This document shows positions 57,011 to 64,000 of a stretch of 64,000 nt of DNA, one piece after another. The stretch comes from Phoronis australis (taxonomy: Eukaryota; Phoronida; Phoronidae). Below the pieces are notes generated by a model that was not told the origin of the DNA, made no database searches, and saw nothing but the letters and a program-made list of their open reading frames with translations. Position 1 is the first letter of the stretch, and every line of letters begins with the position of its first letter. The stretch lies in the NCBI GenBank assembly GCA_002633005.1, contig NMRA01000829.1, positions 64,083 through 128,082 on the forward strand, read 5' to 3'. The position numbers and the translations under genes are program-made.

Positions 57011-59065
57011 AACAGTGCTGTTGTTGCAATCATATGTGAGCCGGAAGCCAGCAGTATCCCTGAATCTAATCCCCTCTTCCATGGTACGATAATGACATAT
57101 CTGCCACTATTATGGTGAAATTTGGACCTACAAATACGAATAGAAATGCAGTCACATCGCAGTTTCTAATATTTTGCAGGGCTTTATTTTTTGATTGAGG
57201 CAACTGTGGGGGCAATTTTTGCGTTTGAATGGTTTTTAGAATAATGTGTTTGGATTAATGTGTGTGCTCTGGCAACCATTGCACCCATTGTGTGCTCCTG
57301 GAAATTTGAGAAGGAGTGAGATTGATCAGCTCCATAGCCTGGTTAAAATTTCCAAGGCCTTAGTAATTTGTCGTGATGTGTAATTCTGGCCTAATTATTG
57401 TCATTGTTTTTAATTTTAGCATTTTAATTTTATTTCACTGGGTCCAAAATGTCAAAATGACATTATACTAAACAAGCCAATACTGGAAATTGTTATTCGA
57501 TTCAGTAGAAGTACTTTTGTTTCACTTAATTTTATGAATTTGCAGAGAAAGCTGTTAACCAAGAATAGGAATTTCTTTGTTGCTTCAAGTTTTTTTATTG
57601 ATTATTAACACTAAATGTGATGATTTAAATTATTTACTTGTATTACATTCCTTATAAAAATGATATTTGGGGATCTTAAACTGTTATTGGAAAAATTGTT
57701 TGGCTGCTTACTTTGTCCTTCAATGGAGTGTTTGTTATATGTTTTGTGAAGAGGTGTATACAAGGATTTTAGTATTAAAGTTATAAAATTATATTAACCA
57801 AGATGCGGAATTACTTTTTGTATTAAATTATGATGATTGCAATTGATTTTTAATGTTTTTACATGAGATTTAGATCATTTAATTTCATTTAAGTATTTTA
57901 GGTGTGATGGCTGATATTTAAATTATTTATTGTACCCTGTTATTGTTATAGCAATGTGTAGTTGTACTGTTCTAGTCCATTTATTTGTTGTGTGCGTTCA
58001 TTTTGGTCATTAGGGACTTGTAGGCTGGTGATCCCAAAATGCCACAATTTATGCCTTTATCTTTCCCAAAGTCTTTATGAATTAAAAATCTCTGAAAACA
58101 AAATCAACAATTTTGATGTTAGTTATTGGTATGTGGTGAGTCTGTTGTTTCATCACCCTTTAAGTCAATAGAATTTTGATGTAGCCCACTGATATTAAAA
58201 TGATCTCAACTGGGTGCCCCTTACGCCCGTTAGAAGTAATTTCTAGGCTCCAAAAACTGAATAGTTTGTTTTGCTCGAGGCCATGCACTGCATGTAAAAT
58301 GACCAACAAGGTCTTCCAGTTTATCGAGTGTGGTCTCGAGCAATAACTTACTTTCATTTCTTCTAAGCTCAAAAACATCTTCGAATATAAGTCAGAAACA
58401 ATTTCAGACCCATTTTGTAATGACAACTGCCCTCACTAAGTCAAAAGTCCTATTATTTACAGAAGGCAGAAGGCAAACTTGATGGTAGTCGAGGGGGTTG
58501 TGGGTCGAGGCGTGTGGGGGTCAATGGGGTTTTAGAACAATCCTAATCGTTCAGGTTTCTACACGAAATTAATGTTGCACATTGTAAAAGCATCAAACAA
58601 GTACGCCTTGAGTTAAACATTTGTACCTATTACTAAAAAGGATATACTTTTTACCGGTCAAACAATTGAATATTGGCAGACTCAATATTAAAGATTTCAA
58701 AGCTTTTTGAATCCTAAGAAATTAATCAAAGCACTGAGATTCAAGCCATTGACATGAAGTCAAAAATTTGAGAAAAGAATTTTGGAATCAAAATTTTCCA
58801 TTGTACGAAACATTCAACGTATTCCAAATATTAGACGATTTTCATTCGTAATTTGGTTTATGGAGATCGCTAACAAACAAATGTTTATCACACAACTGAA
58901 ATTTGTACGTTTGTATGTTGTGCTACTGAGGTTCAGAATGTATAGTCTTAAGTTTAGCAATGTTTGAAACAAAAGCAATCCACGAAGGAAGTTTGATGAA
59001 CATATTGTGAGCGACGTTTCATTTATGATGTACTAATGGGCTAACCTTTTTCTATCTACTAATAT
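57011..59065. other. Intergenic; nothing recognised
   Basis: AT-rich sequence with short frames on both strands and no supported exon, RNA gene or repeat family. Confidence 0.45.
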
Positions 59066-59069
59066 GTTA

Positions 59070-59376
59070 TAGTTAACAGCGGCGAACCTAGGACACCATA
59101 TGTTGCATCGGCAATTGGGTAAAGCGCGATTGTATGTGCACAGGCGGCCCGAAAGTTGCGGGGGCCGGGGATGTGGACCCTCTGTTCACAAAATCTATCG
59201 GTGGACTAAACAAAAACCGGAACACGATTCCGCCGTGGTCTGAGCCCCCCTCATCCGCCCGTTACTGAACTCAATTTTTTCTTACGCTTCACGATGTTGC
59301 TATTTTTGCTATCTGATTTTGCTTGCGGCAGTCAACGGGGGCCGGGCCCCCTCCCCCTAAATCCGCCTATAGTTAA
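59070..59376. mobile_element. hAT-like miniature element with 9-bp target duplication
   Basis: TATAGTTAA stands on both sides. Between the copies is CAGCGGCGAACCTAGG at the left and CCCCCTAAATCCGCC at the right, an imperfect inverted repeat beginning in CAG. The interior is GC-richer than the flanks and non-coding. A duplication of 8-9 bp and CAG ends fit the hAT superfamily. Relatives are at 351-399 and 30019-30236. Confidence 0.75.
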
Positions 59377-59425
59377 ATAATGAATATAGCACATTGGTTG
59401 CCACGCGTCACAAGTCAAGAAGAAA

Positions 59426-59650
59426 ATGGCGTCTGGTAGTGCAGTTGACACGGGTAATCTGGAGACAATTCCCGACGACTTTTCAGTCAGCTATTTTCCG
59501 AAAGGAGATAATTTTGGGGAAAGAGTCGAGAGAAGGGCCTTAGGTTACTATCTGCAAGGTTACATCAGCGACATAATAATTTACAGTTGTGAGAATGAAG
59601 TAAACGTATGGGCCAAGTGCTCACCACCGATGCGCAGAGAAGCCGCATGA
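59426..59650 (+). CDS. Unrecognised open frame, possible first exon of a plus-strand gene
   Basis: The ATG at 59426 has a good context (AAAATGGCG), and 74 codons follow with balanced composition (for example FSVSYFPKGDNFGERVERR and LGYYLQGYISDI). A possible donor GTAAAC at 59600 would end a 58-codon phase-0 exon; a 30-nt phase-0 segment at 60998-61027 (acceptor TGTGTAG, donor GTAAGT) could follow. I do not recognise the protein. It begins 50 bp after a hAT-like element. It may be a real gene start or the remains of one. Confidence 0.35.
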   Translation: MASGSAVDTGNLETIPDDFSVSYFPKGDNFGERVERRALGYYLQGYISDIIIYSCENEVNVWAKCSPPMRREAA

Positions 59651-62263
59651 AATACGCATGCAAATAGCTGGGACAAGGATTTTAGATTCGTTTTGTTCTT
59701 GGTAAGGGTTAGTGAACACTGGTAAAATTATTGTTGTTCTTTTATAACTCCAGCTCCCGTTGTTATTGGTTTTCCATCTAAGAAGTAATCGTTGCTGGCT
59801 TTTCTCAAGGGTATCACCCGGAGGATACTCTCGTAGAACAGGCCTAACGATACAACAAAATGCTTTAGACCAGCTATTTTATTGTATAGAAAGGACTCTT
59901 CTAGTTACCTTTCTTTAGCCCCAGCCCCTCACAAAAAGTCTCTTACTCTTGAAATTGTAGTTTCACAACTTCAAGAACATCTCAGATCAGCTGAGCTGCA
60001 CAATTATACTCCAACAGTGGCAAGTGCTTAGCGGTACAAAAATAGCACCCAATAATCTAATAGTTGCCAAGGCTGCTGAGACATGAAAGATTTGTAATGT
60101 AAAAACTACAACGCCGGTAAGAACTAATTTGTGATATATTTTCAATAAATCAAAATACGTCACATGCTCGCTAAATCTCGCAAGTGTAAAAGTTATTGAG
60201 AGACTGGGACGCGCTTGAATTCTAACCCAGCTAATGCTAAAAGCAATGTTATCGTTGATTTATCCGAAGATTAGTAAATGGCATTCCACTTTTATCCAAC
60301 AACCAGCCTATTATAGTCGTGTTTAAGACTACGGTGAAATATGTTTGTGTATTTGTGTCAGTGAAAGATGTGGTCGGCAAACATGTAAATTTAAACCAGA
60401 TAAGCATAAAAAGTATACTATTTCAAAACGAAATGGTGGAACATGAGTCACAACGCAGATAGACTTGTGATCTCAATGCCCATTGATCATCACACTGAGC
60501 AGGACATTGTCCACTACTGAATACACGTGACATTCCATTTTCGCATTTTATAAAGGTAACCTGGTTTACAGGAAAGGTTTGCAACTGAAATAGCAATTGG
60601 AAAAAATCAGAGTGAGAGAAATGAGAGACAATTAGAAATGTTGAAGTACGCATACCGGTGTTTCCCGTAGATAAGCCCACCCGATAAAACGCCCATGGGC
60701 TTTTATTCGGTGTTACAACTTGTGGTGTCAAGTCCCCAGACAGTGGGTTGCTTATTTGGAAATTTTCCTCTTAAAAGCCCACTCAGAGTCAACTTTTTGT
60801 CACAAATTGAGTTTCGTGAAGCATTTGTCATTTATAAAAACGAACAAGGCGTTGGCGAACCATGTAATGGCCATACAGGATATAATTTACTTGACCTTCC
60901 ACTGTAATAAGCCTCTGAGGTTTTAATTTTAGTGTTATAGAGTTGGAGTTGAGACAAGTTTTACTTCGTTTTATCTGAAACGAGTATGTTTGTGTAGAAG
61001 ATGGTACATTCAAGATCTAAGTCTATGGTAAGTCTTTCAACTTTCTTTATAATCAAAATATTTAAATAATTGCATTTTTATGTCTTTGAAATTCCTTTAT
61101 ATTTTAATATTTTGATTATTTAAGTAATTGCAAATTCAAGTATCAGATTGGCCTAATGGACGGCTAACATGCATTTGGCAGGGTCCTAGAAACTATTTCT
61201 AAAGCAGGAGATGCTGCCAAATACTTGCATCTGTCCCTCCTAAAAATATTTCAAAATCTAACCACCTCTTTACTATGAGTTGAAGAATTCTTTTTACTAT
61301 AAAAACTCCAGAGAGCCGTAGATTTCTATGCTTTATATAGCTGAGAATAATTGCACTTCGTAAGATTTTCCAGATTCACTGTGAAATGGTGCCTTTTCTG
61401 AGAGAATTCCTTACAAATGGGTGCCCTTTCCATTTTGTGGACTAGAACGCTACAAAATGTTCTCTCAGATGGAATCCCTCGATCAAATAACTAAGTAATA
61501 ATTCTACATGTAACAAATTCCAATCAGAAGAAAATAAGCATATGTACATACTAGGATTTCCACTGAAGCATATCTTGAAGGACTGAGTTAAATCGCTCAT
61601 AAAACTTTTACACCTTGGTCCGGTTCACTCCTAAATTGTCAAGCACGAATTTTTTCTCAAAAATATTTTATACTTCAAACAAGCCTGGAAAATTAGCGAC
61701 CAAAGGTATAGATGTGCTGCGTTGCTTGCCCAGTTCTTAGATGTACTTAGATGTAGCATGAAACAGTACATGTTTTCACATAGATATAATGTGAGTGATT
61801 TAGTATCAAGTCAGTGACTGGAAACTAAATCTCAAACTTGAAATGGGAAATTATAGGATAAAAAAAATTACTGAAGTTATTTTGTCTGAATTGCCATAAT
61901 ATACAGATTCTCAAATCTTTGCTAACCATGTGCCTAGAATGTGTATTCACTAAACATATTTTCTGTTGTCATTAAAAGGCCGGCACAAACACCAGACCAG
62001 ACCATGTGCAAAATACCTAAAATATCTTTGAATTCTTTTAGAAACTTTGATGTCTGCTGAAAAGACTCAATATTAAGGGATGGTTGGTCCAAAGATTTTG
62101 TGGCTCGATTGGTCAATAATCCGAAGAAGAAGGGGAACTTTATCTTGCGTTATCAACTCGGTAGTTACCAAGAATAATTTACAACATGAAAGTGTTCGTA
62201 GCTTGTTCAGGTTGTTGTTCGTTGAATAACCATAATTTCAAGAGAGCTTTGCCTGCTTTACAG
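59651..62263. other. No supported gene or repeat
   Basis: Apart from the small exon candidate at 60998-61027 there are only short frames. One of them (near 61182-61275, VLETISKAGDAAKYLHLSLL) reads like protein after a CAG but has no donor. Confidence 0.35.
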
Positions 62264-63471
62264 AGCTTTACAGAATTGTGAAAGATGGAGAATATGATGT
62301 AAAATTATCTGAAATCCTGAAGACGTTTAAATCTGTAGATTACGGTATAATTTAAAAAACTATTAACAAGTTTTCTGTTCCGACTATTGGCTTTTCGGAC
62401 TATAGATCCCATTGTTTTCGGACTATAGACCCCTTGGACTACAGACAGCATTTCATTTCTATTGACAGTTTTGATTTTTTTCAGATGAAAATGTTGTCAA
62501 TCCATTCAGTTCAAGTGACAATGATACAGACAAAGGTAGAATTTGGTGCTTGTTTTCTCAGAGTAGGGAAACATCCAACTTCACATGGGTGAGTTAGGAA
62601 GGTGGCGTGAGTTTCACATAAATAAAGTATTATGGGAAATATACATATACATTTTCGCAAGGTTTCTCTAATTTTATTTTTTAAACTCGTGAGTGCGAGG
62701 TCATAATTAATCGCTACTTTGATTTAATACTTTCATAAGGTAACTGTGAATGAAGTTAGCTCCGCCTACTGCGCATTGTGCTATGAGTTCTGTGAATACT
62801 ATTTTGTTTATGAATGACCGAGTGCGCTCAGGTCCCTGAGACTGAGCCTAGGTTATACAGCATGTGCGAATATTGTCACACTGGTCAGATGTGTTCTAGT
62901 CATTGCGCGAGTCTCAAGACATCATTAAGGTAACATTTACTGTCATTTGCCGTTTTGCTTGCAATTTGTCTTTAAATGCGTTCTACTTTGCGAATTATGT
63001 GTCCGCGAACTGTTACTGAATATTTTGCGTCTTCCAGTTCCACTGACGGACGGACAGACACACATGTCAGTTGAAATGCGTTGCGAAATAAAGCGTCCCG
63101 TGTAACATGTAGTTTGACTGGCATGCAGCTACAGTAACTACAGAGTCATTTTGGTTCTTATTGCGTTAGCATACAGCCTGTTTTTAGACTTACATCAACA
63201 AACATTGTAAAACATTACATTTTTCGTTATTTGCAACAGTTGGCTTCCCAACATATTTTTTGTTAACCGGGTGAACCATTTAATGTAGCAGAATAACTTA
63301 AAAATTGTTAATGTAAATTTAGAAGACAGCTTTAAATAAGCCAAACAAATGAATGCAAATGTAAAGGTGCAGCATAGATCACTGCATTTATAATTTGTTT
63401 CAGATGAAGAAGTAAGGGAATGTCGTTTTCATCACATGGTGTTTAGTTCTGCTAAAATAAGATTTTTCTAA
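62264..63471 (+). CDS. Candidate exons of an unrecognised plus-strand gene
   Basis: Three segments fit together in phase 1: 62264-62344 (after TGCTTTACAG, coding LYRIVKDGEYDVKLSEILKT and a few more, donor GTATAA), 62485-62535 (after TTTTTTTCAG, coding ENVVNPFSSSDNDTDK, donor GTAGAA) and 63404-63471 (after TTTGTTTCAG, to a TAA; or an 8-nt exon ending before GTAAGG at 63412). Strong pyrimidine tracts and consistent phases support them; weak donors and no known homologue count against. Phase does not join directly to the 60998-61027 segment, so at least one exon would be missing. Confidence 0.3.
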
Positions 63472-64000
63472 TAGATCGTCTGAAAGGTATTTCATGTAAC
63501 TAAAATTACTTATTTTTCAAATTTTGCCACACAATATCTTTGTAAATTCAAAATTTATTTCTTGGTAATGTCAATGATATGGTAATACCTTTTCAGCTAT
63601 TGTTTCATTATTGTTTCGTAATGTCTATTCAAAATGTGGTGAGATGGAGATTAGCCGATCCTGTATTCCGATGAACCCTTGATAGTCTATAGTGCAAAGG
63701 AAATTTTAGTATTCGAAGGACTGTTAGTCTGAAGGTGATTTGGGTGATGACGTTGCATCAGAGCTTATAGAAGACTGTTGTTTTAGTGCTGTTGAGCACA
63801 GTTGAGAATTATTATGAACGCAAATGATAAAGACTTTGTTTTGAAAATGCAAGGTTCTTTCGGGATTTTTTTCTTGCCATCCTAGCCCTGCCACCCAACA
63901 ATCGTGGTCATGGTATTGTCGTCACTGTATGAGTTGGTCATCCAATTTTGTTGATTTTAACAGCGTCTCATATATTCATGACACCTGAAAACCTGATGCT
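63472..64000. other. Nothing recognised
   Basis: AT-rich sequence with no open frame of note, no repeat and no RNA gene seen. Confidence 0.45.

Overview
The window is AT-rich animal nuclear DNA. Its two recognisable genes are split by spliceosomal introns (GT..AG, with phases that close exactly), and the rest is full of small transposons, minisatellites and a long (GAT)n run. Tandem-core, (CCGT)n-bearing repeats of the HINE/pearl type and hAT-like miniature elements suggest a marine invertebrate (mollusc, hemichordate, echinoderm or cephalochordate grade). The sequence alone does not settle the phylum.

Layout. 1-4168: no convincing gene; a 0.2-kb duplication around a one-base N, a foldback miniature element and a 34-bp minisatellite. 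4169-11857, minus strand: six phased exons of an organic solute transporter alpha-like protein (SLC51A/OST-alpha family). Its first exon or exons were not found, and it has an unusually long Ser/Thr-rich C-terminal tail. 11858-20530: intergenic between the two divergently oriented genes; a weak ankyrin-like fragment, a TIR element (copy A), a truncated HINE-like element, a LINE reverse-transcriptase remnant and a repeated TTCCAATACGGGCCAG motif. 20535-54024, plus strand: a full-size ABCA transporter of the ABCA5 type, rebuilt here as 32 coding exons with one continuous 1,739-residue reading frame. 54025-64000: 3' UTR with an AATAAA, decayed minisatellites, a hAT-like element with a 9-bp target duplication, and weak exon candidates for an unrecognised plus-strand gene from about 59.4 kb.

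Both recognised genes encode membrane lipid or steroid-type transporters by family. ABCA proteins move lipids using ATP; OST-alpha proteins carry steroids and bile-acid-like organic anions, in vertebrates together with a beta subunit. They lie head to head, but any shared regulation is only inference. The most unusual feature is in the ABCA gene: the 3' splice site and first 21 coding bases of exon 10 lie in a 52-bp tandem repeat, which gives three almost identical acceptors, and only the last keeps the frame. The ABCA introns also collect repeats (21-bp, 35-bp and 12-bp minisatellites, (GAT)39, a TIR element with a nested element whose empty site is visible in the copy at 13.6-14.4 kb).
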